Positions 49,310 through 59,208 of a DNA stretch of 64,000 nucleotides are shown one piece after another. A model generated the notes under the pieces. That model did no database searches. It had not been told where the DNA came from and saw only the letters and a list, made by a program, of their open reading frames with translations. Source of the DNA: VRUE01 sp963704505. GTDB lineage: Bacteria > Actinomycetota > Thermoleophilia > Solirubrobacterales > 70-9. The translations under genes were made by a program, and so were the position numbers. The stretch lies in the NCBI GenBank assembly GCA_963704505.1, contig OY969912.1, positions 2,790,001 through 2,854,000 of the forward strand, in the 5' to 3' direction. The number at the start of each line of letters is the position of its first letter. The first letter of the stretch is position 1.

Positions 49310-50740
49310 ATGAGCCGCGGGCGACGACGAACGGTGAAGGCGCTCATAGCGGTCGGATCGGTGCTCGCTTTCATCAGCGTTTTCGCGATCTGGGTCGAAC
49401 GCCAGGCGCTCAACACGAGCGACTGGGTGGGCACCAGCGACAAGCTGATCCAGGACGAAACGATCCGCTCGGCGGTCGCCGACTACCTCGTCGATCAGCT
49501 CTACACGAACGTCGACGTCGAAAAGGAAATCGAAGGGATCCTGCCCGGCGAAACCAAGCAGTTCGCAGGCCCCCTCTCGGGCGGGCTGCGCTCGGTCGCC
49601 GGCGGCGGCGCCGAAACGCTGCTCGAAACCTCGACCGCGCAGGGCCTCTGGGAGGACGCCAACAGCACCGCCCACAGGCAGCTCGTCGACGTGCTCGAAA
49701 ACAAGAAGGAAGCGGTGTCGACCGACGAAGGGAACGTCAGCCTCAACCTCGGCAGCCTGGTCACGAACCTCGCCGGGCAGGTCGGGATCGGCCAGTCATT
49801 GGCGGAAAAGCTGCCCCCCGACGCGGGCCAGATCACGATTCTGCGCTCCGACCAGCTGAAGACCGCGCAAAACATCGCCGCCGCGGTCAAGGGGCTGGCG
49901 ATCGTGTTCTCGCTGCTCACCTTCATCTTCTTCGCGATCGCGATCTACCTCTCGCGCGACGAACGCTGGGTGACCGTGCTCTTCTGCGGGGTCGGGCTGG
50001 TCGCCGCAGGCTTCGCCGTGATCGTCTTCCGCGAGGTCGCCGGAGGCATCGTCGTAAACCAGTTGGTCGTCAACGAGAGCGTCAAGCCGGCGGCCGAACA
50101 CGCATGGTCGATCTCGACGTCGTTGATGACGAGCATCGCGACGACGGTGATCGTGATCGGCGTCTTCTTCGGCATCGCCGGGTGGCTTGCCTCGCCGACC
50201 GGCTCGGCGAAAGGGACCCGGCGCGTGCTGGCGCCGCCGCTGCGCGAGTTCCCGGCCTACGTCTACGCCGGGCTGGCGGTCGTCGTCGGCGTCTACTTCC
50301 TCTCCGCGCCGACCCAGGGCCTGCGCTCGTTCCTGACCACGCTCGTCATCGCCGGGCTCGCCGCGTATGGCATCCACGAGCTGCGCCGGCAGACCTTCGA
50401 GGAATATCCCGACGCGACCTTCCACGACGTCTTCGGCCACACGCGCGACCGCATGGTCGGCGCCGTGAAGAGCGCCAACATCGGCGAGCGGGCTTCGAAA
50501 CTCGGCAGCCGGCTGCCCGAGGTGCGTATGCCCGATGGAAGCGGCGATCGCGGCGGTGACGCGGGAGGTCGAGCTGATGATGCCGCCGGTGGCGCCGCGG
50601 TCGGGCCGGCCGCCGATCCCGACGCGCGCATCGCCCGACTCGAGCGAATCGCCGCGCTGCACGAGAAGGGCGTCCTCGACGACAACGAGTTCGCCGCCGA
50701 GAAGGCCCGCGTCCTGGGCTCGGACACGAGCGCCGGCTAG
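49310..50740 (+). CDS. integral membrane protein with C-terminal SHOCT domain
   Basis: A 476-residue protein. N-terminal anchor (ALIAVGSVLAFISVFAIWV), a 150-residue extracytoplasmic region rich in acidic and Thr residues, then about five membrane segments between residues 180 and 345 (GLAIVFSLLTFIFFAIAIYL; VTVLFCGVGLVAAGFAVIVF; TTVIVIGVFFGIAGWL; VYAGLAVVVGVYFL; LTTLVIAGLAAYGI), a Gly/Asp-rich linker, and a terminal SHOCT motif (ARLERIAALHEKGVLDDNEFAAEKARVL with leading RI). Glu codons are mainly GAA. Function unknown. Confidence 0.75.
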   Translation: MSRGRRRTVKALIAVGSVLAFISVFAIWVERQALNTSDWVGTSDKLIQDETIRSAVADYLVDQLYTNVDVEKEIEGILPGETKQFAGPLSGGLRSVAGGGAETLLETSTAQGLWEDANSTAHRQLVDVLENKKEAVSTDEGNVSLNLGSLVTNLAGQVGIGQSLAEKLPPDAGQITILRSDQLKTAQNIAAAVKGLAIVFSLLTFIFFAIAIYLSRDERWVTVLFCGVGLVAAGFAVIVFREVAGGIVVNQLVVNESVKPAAEHAWSISTSLMTSIATTVIVIGVFFGIAGWLASPTGSAKGTRRVLAPPLREFPAYVYAGLAVVVGVYFLSAPTQGLRSFLTTLVIAGLAAYGIHELRRQTFEEYPDATFHDVFGHTRDRMVGAVKSANIGERASKLGSRLPEVRMPDGSGDRGGDAGGRADDAAGGAAVGPAADPDARIARLERIAALHEKGVLDDNEFAAEKARVLGSDTSAG

Positions 50741-50746
50741 GCACCG

Positions 50747-51097
50747 GTGGAGGACGGGAGCAGCCTTGTCGTCTCGCGGCGGGTGGCGATCTGGGCGCTG
50801 ATCGGCGTCTGCGCCCTGAGTGCCGCGATCGGCTCCGGGATCACGCTGCTCGCGGACACCGGGCCACAGGGGGCGAAGGGGGAGCGGGGAAAGCCGGGGC
50901 CGCGCGGTGCAGAAGGCCCCGAAGGCTCGGTCGAAGCGCCCGATTACAGCTTTCTCGAATCCGAACTCGGCGAACTGCGAGAAGAACTGAACAGCGTCGC
51001 CGACCTCGAAGCGAGGGTCGACGGAATCGACTCCGACCTGACCAAGAACGAAGAAACCGTTTCCGAACTGTGCCTTGAACTCGAACTGATCTGCTGA
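50747..51097 (+). CDS. small membrane protein with a collagen-like stretch and coiled coil
   Basis: A 116-residue protein, GTG start 6 bp after the SHOCT gene. One membrane segment (VAIWALIGVCALSAAIGSGITLL) is followed by seven Gly-X-Y triplets (GPQGAKGERGKPGPRGAEG and GPE), then a trimer-competent coiled-coil stretch (ELGELREELNSVADLEARVDG) and a C-terminal Cys pair (ELCLELELIC). Such short collagen-like membrane proteins may form trimeric stalks. Likely co-expressed with the SHOCT protein. Confidence 0.72.
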   Translation: MEDGSSLVVSRRVAIWALIGVCALSAAIGSGITLLADTGPQGAKGERGKPGPRGAEGPEGSVEAPDYSFLESELGELREELNSVADLEARVDGIDSDLTKNEETVSELCLELELIC

Positions 51098-51126
51098 GCG
51101 CGGAGGGTCGCCCTACGGGGCCGCAA

Positions 51127-51199
51127 AGCCCGCCACAGGAATCGAACCTGCAACCTCCGCTTTACAAGAGCGGTGCTCTACCAGTTGAGCTAGGCGGGC
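51127..51199 (-). tRNA. tRNA-Thr (anticodon UGU)
   Basis: The minus strand folds as a full cloverleaf of 73 nt: acceptor GCCCGCC/GGCGGGC, D stem GCTC/GAGC, anticodon stem CCGCT/AGCGG with loop CTTGTAA (anticodon TGT), and T arm GCAGG-TTCGATT-CCTGT. The discriminator is U and CCA is not encoded. The gene stands alone between convergent-side coding genes. Confidence 0.96.
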
Positions 51200-51220
51200 A
51201 GGTCGCCGAATATAGAGGGC

Positions 51221-52243
51221 ATGGAGACGTCTGAGGCGAGGCACGACGCGGTGTTCCGGTTCCTGCGACCGGAGGAGGGGGCTGTGCTCTGCGGGGCGAT
51301 CCGGGCCGCCTACGGCGACAGCTACGACGTCCCCTGGGTCTACGACGAGGAGACCGTCCGGGCGCGCCTCGCCGACGGGACCTACGTCTCGTGCATCGCC
51401 GAGACCGCGTCCGGAGAGCTGCTCTGCCACGAGGGCATGAGCCTCGCCGAGCCCGAGGACGCGGTCGGGCACTGTGGGCAGGCGGTGACCACGCCTGCCG
51501 CGCGCGGTCAGCACCTCTTCACCCGTACCAAGCGCTACCTGATGGACTGGGCACAGGCGGGAGGCATGGCGGGCCTGTTCAGCGAGGCGACGGCCGCCCA
51601 CCCCTACAGCCAGCGCGCCAACGTCGAGCTCGGCGCCCACGAGACAGGCTTCCTGCTCGGCTGGATACCCGCCAGCGTCGCCAACGACGCTGCCGCCGGC
51701 GGGCCCGCGCGGCGGCAATCGGCCGCGCTCTTCTACGCGAAGCTCAACGACGGCCACGAGCGCCAGGTCTTCGCCCCGGACCGCCACCGCGAGGTGATCG
51801 GCCGAACGTTGGAGGCTTGCGGGCTGCGGGGAATTCTGGCGGAGCCGGCATCGGACTGCGAGCTCCCGGAGCGCACCGAGCTCCATGTCGCGATCGACGA
51901 GGACCACAACCTCGCCCTGGTCACGGTCGAGCAGCCGGGCGCCGACCTCGAGGCGGCGATCGCCGCCGAGCGCCACCACCTATTCCATCGCGCCTGCCTA
52001 GATGCCGTCTACGTGGACCTTCCCCTGCAGCTACCGGCGACGGCCCTGGTCTCGGGACACCTCGAGCGGCTCGGCGTCTCCTACGCGGGGGTCTTCCCCA
52101 ACCACCGGGTCGACGGGGACGTGCTGCGCATGCAGTCGCTGCACCGGGTCCGAGTCAAGGCCGACGACGTCGCCGTCGCCTCCGACCACGGGCGTGAACT
52201 GCTCGAGTACGTGATCGGCGACCTGCCGGGGCCGGCTCTCTAG
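51221..52243 (+). CDS. double GNAT-like acetyltransferase
   Basis: A 340-residue protein. The first half is a GNAT domain (FRFLRPEEGAVLCGAI; QAVTTPAARGQHLFTRTKRYLMDWA near the acetyl-CoA site; HPYSQRANVELGAHETGFLLG). The second half has a GNAT-like end with DAVYVDLPLQLPATALVSGHLERLG, then YAGVFPNHRVDGDVLRMQSLH. The middle is Gly/Ala-poor and charged. Substrate unknown. Its 3' end overlaps that of the converging sigma factor gene by 4 bp. Confidence 0.75.
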   Translation: METSEARHDAVFRFLRPEEGAVLCGAIRAAYGDSYDVPWVYDEETVRARLADGTYVSCIAETASGELLCHEGMSLAEPEDAVGHCGQAVTTPAARGQHLFTRTKRYLMDWAQAGGMAGLFSEATAAHPYSQRANVELGAHETGFLLGWIPASVANDAAAGGPARRQSAALFYAKLNDGHERQVFAPDRHREVIGRTLEACGLRGILAEPASDCELPERTELHVAIDEDHNLALVTVEQPGADLEAAIAAERHHLFHRACLDAVYVDLPLQLPATALVSGHLERLGVSYAGVFPNHRVDGDVLRMQSLHRVRVKADDVAVASDHGRELLEYVIGDLPGPAL

Positions 52244-52950
52244 AGTGGAACCTCGCGGGACTCAAGGTGGGCGCCGACCTTGCGCTTGACCCTCTGCAGG
52301 GCGTTGTCGACCGTCTTTGTGTCGCACTCGAGCCGCTCGGCGGTCGCCTCATATGAGTGGCCGTCGAGGTAGAGCGAGAGGACGCTGCTCTCCAGCTCCG
52401 AGAGCACGCCGGAGACGCCCGACAGGCACGACACGAGGCTCTCGAGCTCTTCGGTCGCGATCACCTGATTGACCGGGTCGAAGACCGTCGGCCCGGGCAG
52501 GATCTCGTCGAGGGTGGTGTCGGAGTCGCCGGCGGCTGCCGGGGTCTGGCTGAACGAGACGTACTGGTTGAGGGGCGTGTGCTTGTTGCGGGTCGCGGTC
52601 TTCACCGCGGTGATGATCTGGCGCGTGATGCAGAGCTCGGCGAAGTTGCGAAAGCTCGACTCACGATCGGTGCGGTAGTCGCGGATCGCCTTGTAGAGGC
52701 CCAGCAGGCCTTCCTGGATCAGGTCGTCGGCCTCGCCGCCGAGCAGGAAATAGGAGGAGGCCTTGAGACGGACGAAGCCGCGGTAGCGGCGGACGATCGC
52801 GTCGTAGGCATCGGTCCTCCCCTCCTTTGCCAGGGCGACCAGATAATGATCGTCAAGCTCAGGTTGAGAGTTAGCTTCAGAGGGACGGATGGAGCCATTG
52901 AGGCGCCCGGACGGGAGCCGCATTTCCTGCGTAGGCGTAGATAGAGCCAC
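52240..52950 (-). CDS. SigH/Spo0H-like RNA polymerase sigma factor
   Basis: A 236-residue sigma-70 family protein of the sigma-30 (Spo0H/SigH) type rather than ECF. Region 2: DDHYLVALAKEGRTDAYDAIVRRYRGFVRLKASSYFLLGGEADDLIQEG in outline, with YFLLGGEADDLIQEGLLGLYKAI; FAELCITRQIITAVKTATR; region 4: LSELESSVLSLYLDGHSYEATAERLECDTKTVDNALQRVKRKV. GTG start 52950 has AAGGAGAAGG just upstream. A good vegetative promoter lies at 53060-53087. In the actinobacterium its target genes are unknown. Confidence 0.9.
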   Translation of the reverse strand: MALSTPTQEMRLPSGRLNGSIRPSEANSQPELDDHYLVALAKEGRTDAYDAIVRRYRGFVRLKASSYFLLGGEADDLIQEGLLGLYKAIRDYRTDRESSFRNFAELCITRQIITAVKTATRNKHTPLNQYVSFSQTPAAAGDSDTTLDEILPGPTVFDPVNQVIATEELESLVSCLSGVSGVLSELESSVLSLYLDGHSYEATAERLECDTKTVDNALQRVKRKVGAHLESREVPL

Positions 52951-53059
52951 AGATCCTTCTCCTTGCGAAGGGTCGTGGCGCCGCTTACCTCCCCCGAGGC
53001 GCCCTTTATTTCCGGGTCAATCTCAGACTCAAGCTGAGGTTCACCCTTGTTGGCGCGTT

Positions 53060-53087
53060 AGTTTACGTGCGCGCGGAGTTCTGTCAA
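53060..53087 (-). promoter_or_regulatory. candidate vegetative promoter of the SigH-like gene
   Basis: The minus strand reads TTGACA (53087-53082), a 16-bp spacer, then TAAACT (53065-53060). The -35 is perfect and the -10 matches four of six bases. It lies about 110 bp upstream of the sigma gene. The leader between contains a CTCAG/CTGAG inverted repeat. Confidence 0.5.
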
Positions 53088-53132
53088 CCCCAGGCGCAAA
53101 TCTCTGCAACCGCCGTTGCAGGTGTTAGAAGC

Positions 53133-53785
53133 TCAGCTTCGCTGTCTGACGGCCTCGAAAAGGAGCGCCGCGGCCGCCGCGGAGACGTTCAGGGAAGCGA
53201 CCGAACCGAGGCGCGGCAGCGACACGAGGCCGTCGCAGGCCGCCGCCACCCGCGGCCGTATGCCGGCCCCCTCGCCACCGAGGACGAGGACCGTCGGGCC
53301 GGAGAGATCCACATCCCACGGTCGCGCCGGGGCCTCCGGGTCGGCTCCCCAGATCCAGGCTCCACCCTGCTTCGCTTCCGCCAACCAGTCGGCCAGGTTG
53401 CGAACGTGGGCGATCGCCAGGTGCTCGACCGCGCCCGCCGATGCCTTGCAGGCGGCGGCGGTCACCTCGGCGGCGCGCCGCTCGGGGACGACGAGGCCGG
53501 CCGCCCCGGCCGCCTCCGCCGAGCGGGCGACGGCGCCGAGGTTGCGCGGGTCCTGGACCTGGTCGAGGGCGACGACGAGGCCGCCTCCCGACGCTAGTGC
53601 CTTCGGGTCGGCGTACGGATAGGGGTCGACCTCGGCGACCACGCCTTGGTGGTCCGGCGAGCCACAGAGCCGCTCGAGCTCCTCGGCGGAGGCCTCCGGA
53701 GCGCGCCAGACCCGCCGCACCGCGCGCCGCCCATGTTCCGCCTCGGCCACCGGGCGCTTCCCGTAGATCGTCTGCGACGCGGCCA

Positions 53786-53789
<4 letters not shown>
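53133..53789 (-). CDS. rlmB: 23S rRNA 2'-O-methyltransferase (TrmH/SpoU family)
   Basis: A 218-residue SPOUT methyltransferase using S-adenosylmethionine. N-terminal substrate domain (IYGKRPVAEAEHG), then the three SPOUT motifs: LDQVQDPRNLGAVARSA, LVLGGEGAGIRP and SLPRLGSVASLNVSAAAAALLFEA. The target is most likely G2251 of 23S rRNA by orthology. It overlaps cysS by 4 bp, the same order as in mycobacteria (cysS-rlmB). Confidence 0.9.
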
Positions 53790-55189
<1,400 letters not shown>

Positions 55190-55222
55190 CGCGGGGCGCA
55201 GCTTACGCGCCGCCCGGACCGC

Positions 55223-56095
55223 TCAGAAGGTTCGGTAGCCGCTGACCGTGGACTCCTGCTCGTCCCGGTCGGCCCATGAGGGCGCTGTTTCCTCGGCCGC
55301 CGCGAGGGCTTCGCGGCGCGCCTTGGTCGCGCTGGCCTTGATCTCGTCCTCGGCGACCTGCCGGGCGCGATCCTCGCGCTGCTCGGCCTGCCTGCGGATG
55401 CGGTCACTCTCCGCCTCGAGCTGGTCGTGCGCACGGGCACGGGCGAGCTCCTCCGCCTCGCCCTCGAATTTCTCGACCAGCTGCCGGACCCTCTCGTCGG
55501 CTTCGCGCCTGACGTCCTCGGTCCCCTGCATCACCCGCTCCTCGATCTCCGACTCGATCTTGATCGCGATCCGCCTCGACTCCTCGGCGGCGGCCTCGGC
55601 TTCCGCGGCACGCTGCTCCGCCGCGGCGACCCGGCTGTCGGCCTCGGACCGGACCTCGACGACCGTCTTGGAGAGGCGCTTCTCCGCCTCCTCGCCGAGC
55701 TGCTTGACGGTTTGCGCGCGCTCCTCTTCGGCGCGCTCCTTCTGTGCGGCGATCTCGGCGGCGAGGGCTTCGCGATCGCCCCGCTCGCTCACGCGCGCCT
55801 GCTCGAAGCTCCGCTCAGCCCGGTCGCGGGCGCGCTCGGCGGTGGTCGCGCGCTGGTCTGCCTCCTTGCGCAGCTTGCGCTCTGCGGCGATCCGCTCGCG
55901 GCCCTCGGCGCCGATCTTCTCCAGCGTCTGCATCGCCCGCTGCTTGAGCTCGGCGTGGACCTCCTCGGTCTTCGCCTCGGCGCGGGCGACCCGTTCCTCG
56001 CTCACCCGGACCCACTCAAGGGCCTGGCCGGCGACACCGCTGAGCTCGTCGGTCGCCTCTCTGACGCCGTCAAGACGCACCGCCGGCTCGCTCAT
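55223..56095 (-). CDS. long coiled-coil protein
   Basis: A 290-residue, charged, almost entirely helical protein: EWVRVSEERVARAEAKTEEVHAEL and continuing heptad-like Glu/Arg/Ala repeats to residue 270, without Pro and without membrane segment. It has no signal peptide. It differs from the 32-residue repeat protein at 11360 in lacking the regular Pro. Start ATG 56095 (MSEPAVRLDGVREATDEL). It lies between the acyl-CoA synthetase and cysS genes; a structural role is only an inference. Confidence 0.72.
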   Translation of the reverse strand: MSEPAVRLDGVREATDELSGVAGQALEWVRVSEERVARAEAKTEEVHAELKQRAMQTLEKIGAEGRERIAAERKLRKEADQRATTAERARDRAERSFEQARVSERGDREALAAEIAAQKERAEEERAQTVKQLGEEAEKRLSKTVVEVRSEADSRVAAAEQRAAEAEAAAEESRRIAIKIESEIEERVMQGTEDVRREADERVRQLVEKFEGEAEELARARAHDQLEAESDRIRRQAEQREDRARQVAEDEIKASATKARREALAAAEETAPSWADRDEQESTVSGYRTF

Positions 56096-56152
56096 CTGAT
56101 CGCCTCGCACACCGTGCGCTGAAACTACTACGGCCACCGGCGGGGTTGCCAT

Positions 56153-56174
56153 GCGCAAATGCCGCAATTTGCGC
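56153..56174 (-). terminator. inverted repeat between acyl-CoA synthetase and coiled-coil genes
   Basis: GCGCAAAT and ATTTGCGC flank a 6-nt loop (perfect 8-bp stem), 22 bp past the synthetase stop. It may be its terminator or an operator for the coiled-coil gene 58 bp further on. No T tract. Confidence 0.4.
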
Positions 56175-56195
56175 CGGAAGAAAGCGGCGGGGGCG

Positions 56196-57842
56196 CTATT
56201 TGGGCTGGGCCTCGCGCGAGTGCAGTTCGCGCTTGAGGACCTTGCCCGTCGCGTTGCGCGGCAGCTCGTCGAGGAACTCGATCTCGCGCGGCGTCTTGTA
56301 GGAGGCGAGGTTCGCCTTCACGTGCGCCTTGAGGTCGTCTTCGCTGACCTCGACGCTGGCCTCGACGACCACGAAAGCCTTGAGGCGCTGGCCGAACTGC
56401 TCGTCCTCGACGCCGATCACCGCTACCTCGACCACCCCGTCGTGGTCGGCGAGCAGGTCCTCGACCTCGCGCGGGAAGACGTTCTCGCCGCCGGAAACGA
56501 TCATGTCGTCGTCGCGCCCGTCGATGAAGAGGCGCCCGGCCGGGTCGAAGTGGCCGACGTCGCCGCTCGAGAAGAGGCCGTCGATGATCTCCTTGCCGCC
56601 GCCTCCGGTGTAGCCCTCGAAAGCCATTTCGTTGCCGACGAAGATCCGCCCGACCTCGCCGCGTGGGACCTCGCGACCGTTCTCGTCGAAGAGCTTGACC
56701 ACGGTTCCGCGCGGCGGTTTTCCCGCGGTTCCCGGGGCGGCGCGCAGGTCGGCCGGGGTCGCCACCGTCGCCCAGGAGACCTCGGTCGAGCCGTAGAGGT
56801 TGTAGATGTTGTCGCCGAAGCGGTCCATCCACTCGAGCGCCAGCTCACCCGGCAGGGCCGAGCCCGAAAGCGAGGTGATCCGCAGGTCCGCGAGGCGATG
56901 GCGCCCGAGCGCCTCGCCGTCGAGCTGCAGGATGCGCTGGACCATGACCGGTACGACGGCAAGAACGTTGGACCGGTGGTCTTCGACCGCCTGCAGCGTC
57001 TGCTCGGGGTCGAAGCGCCGGCGGAGGACGATCGTCGAGGCGGTGGGCAGGCTGATGACGAAATGAAAGAAGCCCCAGGAATGGAAGAGCGGCGCGGCGA
57101 TCATCATCGTCTCGCGCGCCCGGTAGGGAATCTTCTCGATGATCGCGGCCACGGCAAGCAGGCCGTCGGGGCTGGAGCGCTGAGCGCCCTTCGGCGTTCC
57201 CGTCGTGCCGGAGGTGAGGATCACGAAGCTCGGCTTTTCGGGCGGCGGGCTAAGCTCGGCGTCGCCGTGGGAGCCGATCAGCGTCTCCAGGGTCGGCCCG
57301 GAGGGCTCACCGTCGGTCCAGCCGATCACGCGCTGGACCTGGCTGTCGACGCTCCCCAGGAGGCCGTCGAACTCCTCGTCGTAGACGAGCGCCTTGGGGG
57401 CCTCGCGCTTCATCACCTCGACCAGCTGCGGGCCGGCGAACATCGTGTTCAGATAGAGAGCGCTGGCGCCCAGCTTGGCCGCTGCCAGGGTGGCCTCGAT
57501 GAAGCCGCGGTGGTTCCTGCACATGATCCCGATCCCGTCGCCATGGCCGATTCCCATGGCCTCGAAGGCGTGGGCGAGCGCATTCGAGCGGCGGTGGACC
57601 TGCTCGAAGGTGAGCGAGCCCTTTTCGTCGACGATGAAGGTCGCGTTCGGGTGGTGGATGGCCGCCGTGGCGATGCCGGTCGCCGGCGAGGCGCCCCAGC
57701 GCAGGAAGGTGATGCCCATCTTGGCGGCCTTGTCGGGGCGCATCGGCTCGAGGATGCCCGCCTCGTGCAGGACCTTCGCCTCGAAGGCGACGTCGGACAT
57801 CGATTGACGGGCGCTGGAGGCGATCGAGCTGAGACTTGCCAT
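56196..57842 (-). CDS. acyl-CoA synthetase (AMP-binding)
   Basis: A 548-residue ATP-dependent acyl-CoA ligase (FadD/long-chain type). Motifs: VILTSGTTGTPKGAQ (A3), NLYGSTEVSWAT (A5), DGLFSSGDVGHFDPAG and RLFIDGRDDDMIVSGGENVFPREVE (A7-A8), and the catalytic Lys in PRNATGKVLKREL (A10). I start at ATG 57842, 14 bp after the ispF stop; upstream codons would run into ispF. It sits among isoprenoid and tRNA synthetase genes, where mycobacteria have none. Confidence 0.93.
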   Translation of the reverse strand: MASLSSIASSARQSMSDVAFEAKVLHEAGILEPMRPDKAAKMGITFLRWGASPATGIATAAIHHPNATFIVDEKGSLTFEQVHRRSNALAHAFEAMGIGHGDGIGIMCRNHRGFIEATLAAAKLGASALYLNTMFAGPQLVEVMKREAPKALVYDEEFDGLLGSVDSQVQRVIGWTDGEPSGPTLETLIGSHGDAELSPPPEKPSFVILTSGTTGTPKGAQRSSPDGLLAVAAIIEKIPYRARETMMIAAPLFHSWGFFHFVISLPTASTIVLRRRFDPEQTLQAVEDHRSNVLAVVPVMVQRILQLDGEALGRHRLADLRITSLSGSALPGELALEWMDRFGDNIYNLYGSTEVSWATVATPADLRAAPGTAGKPPRGTVVKLFDENGREVPRGEVGRIFVGNEMAFEGYTGGGGKEIIDGLFSSGDVGHFDPAGRLFIDGRDDDMIVSGGENVFPREVEDLLADHDGVVEVAVIGVEDEQFGQRLKAFVVVEASVEVSEDDLKAHVKANLASYKTPREIEFLDELPRNATGKVLKRELHSREAQPK

Positions 57843-57855
57843 GCGGCCGCGAAGA

Positions 57856-58320
57856 CTATTCGCTATCGACGAAAGCGACCGCGATGCAGGCAATTCCCTC
57901 GCCCCGGCCGATCCACCCCATGCCCTCGTTGGTGGTCGCCTTGATCGTGACCCGGGCAGAGGTCGCCTCGCCGAGGATCCGCTCCATCTCGTCGCGGTAT
58001 GGGCCGACCTTCGGCTCCTCGCAGATCACCGTCGCGTCGACGTTGACGATCCGGCCGGCGACGATGCCGACGGCGGTCCGCAGCAGGTCGATCGAGTCGG
58101 CGTCGCGCCAGCGCTCATCGTCGTCGGGGAAGAGGCTGCCGATGTCGGCGGCCCCCGGGGTGCCGGAGGCGCCGAGCAGGGCGTCGATCACCGCGTGGCT
58201 GACGACATCGGCATCGGAATGACCGACGAGGCCGCGCTCGTGCTCGATCTCCACCCCGCCCAGGATCAACCGGCGCCCGTCGGCGAAGGCGTGGCTGTCG
58301 TAGCCGATCCCGACTCCCAT
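57856..58320 (-). CDS. ispF: 2-C-methyl-D-erythritol 2,4-cyclodiphosphate synthase
   Basis: MEP-pathway enzyme, 154 residues, normal length. The divalent metal site is GYDSHAF (DxH) and GLVGHSDADVVSHAVIDALLGA; also ADIGSLFPDDD and TIKATTNEGMGWIGRGEGIA. Its ATG overlaps the stop of the PHP phosphatase gene by one base, so the two are co-translated. Confidence 0.96.
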   Translation of the reverse strand: MGVGIGYDSHAFADGRRLILGGVEIEHERGLVGHSDADVVSHAVIDALLGASGTPGAADIGSLFPDDDERWRDADSIDLLRTAVGIVAGRIVNVDATVICEEPKVGPYRDEMERILGEATSARVTIKATTNEGMGWIGRGEGIACIAVAFVDSE

Positions 58321-59165
58321 CAGTCCCGATTCTCCACAGGCTGCCGGCCGATCGGCTCGATCCGCCTGGTGCGGCGGTCGAACACGCAGATCTCCTCGAC
58401 GCCGAGGTCGTCGAGGAACTCGAGCGCGCGGTCATAGCCGAAGCCGACCTGCTCCGGCAGGTGGGCGTCGGAGGAGAGGGCGAACGAGGCGCCCGCCTCG
58501 ACGCACATCTCGGCAAAGGCCCGCGACGGGTAGAGCTCGCCGACCGGCTTGCGGAGGCCGGCGGTGGAGATCTCGACCGCGATGCCGCTCTCGGCGATCG
58601 CTTCGATCGCCGGCTCGTAGTAGGAGCGGAGGTCGCGCTCGGGCAGCGGCCGGGCCCGGCCCCAGACCTTGACCAGGTCCGGATGGGCGAGGATGTCGAA
58701 GAGCCCGCAGCGGGCGCACTCGGCGAGCGCCTCGAAGTAGCGCCGCCAGACCCGGTCGGGGTCGCCGTGGTCCTCCCAGATGTCCCATCCCTGGTGGTCG
58801 ACCGCATCGTCGCCGAGGAAGTGGACCGAGCCGACGACGTAGTCGAAATCGCGCTCGAGGAAGCTCGCCGTGCGATCGAGAGCGGCGGGGACGAAGTCCG
58901 CCTCGATCCCCAGCCGCAGCGGGGTGCCGCGGACGAACTCGCAGTAAGCGTCGACGTCGTCGCGTGCCTGGTCGCGCCAGTGGGGGTGCTGCCAGATCTC
59001 GAGCGCCTCGGTGAACCGGTGGATGTGCTCGGAGACTCCGAGCTCGGCGATCCCGGCCTCGCGCGCGGCATCGAGGTAGCGCTCGACGTTCTCGCTGGTG
59101 AAATAGCGCTCGGGCGGCGTGTCCTCCTCGTCGGGGCGCAGGTGCAGGTGGTAGTCGGTGAGCAC
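58320..59165 (-). CDS. PHP-domain phosphatase, histidinol-phosphatase (HisJ/HisK) type
   Basis: A 281-residue PHP-fold metallophosphatase: DYHLHLRPDEED, LGVSEHIHRF, LGIEADFVP, YVVGSVHFLG, FDILAHPDLVKVWG, VEISTAGLRKPVGELYPS and SFALSSDAHLPEQVG. All metal ligands of the fold are present. HisJ-type histidinol-phosphate phosphatases have this length, but other substrates are possible. The start is GTG 59165; earlier codons overlap the divergent DUF389 gene. No other his gene lies in the window. Confidence 0.85.
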   Translation of the reverse strand: MLTDYHLHLRPDEEDTPPERYFTSENVERYLDAAREAGIAELGVSEHIHRFTEALEIWQHPHWRDQARDDVDAYCEFVRGTPLRLGIEADFVPAALDRTASFLERDFDYVVGSVHFLGDDAVDHQGWDIWEDHGDPDRVWRRYFEALAECARCGLFDILAHPDLVKVWGRARPLPERDLRSYYEPAIEAIAESGIAVEISTAGLRKPVGELYPSRAFAEMCVEAGASFALSSDAHLPEQVGFGYDRALEFLDDLGVEEICVFDRRTRRIEPIGRQPVENRD

Positions 59166-59208
59166 TGATGCGAGCCTAAGCGACCCTGGGCGTGGATACC
59201 CTGCCGCC

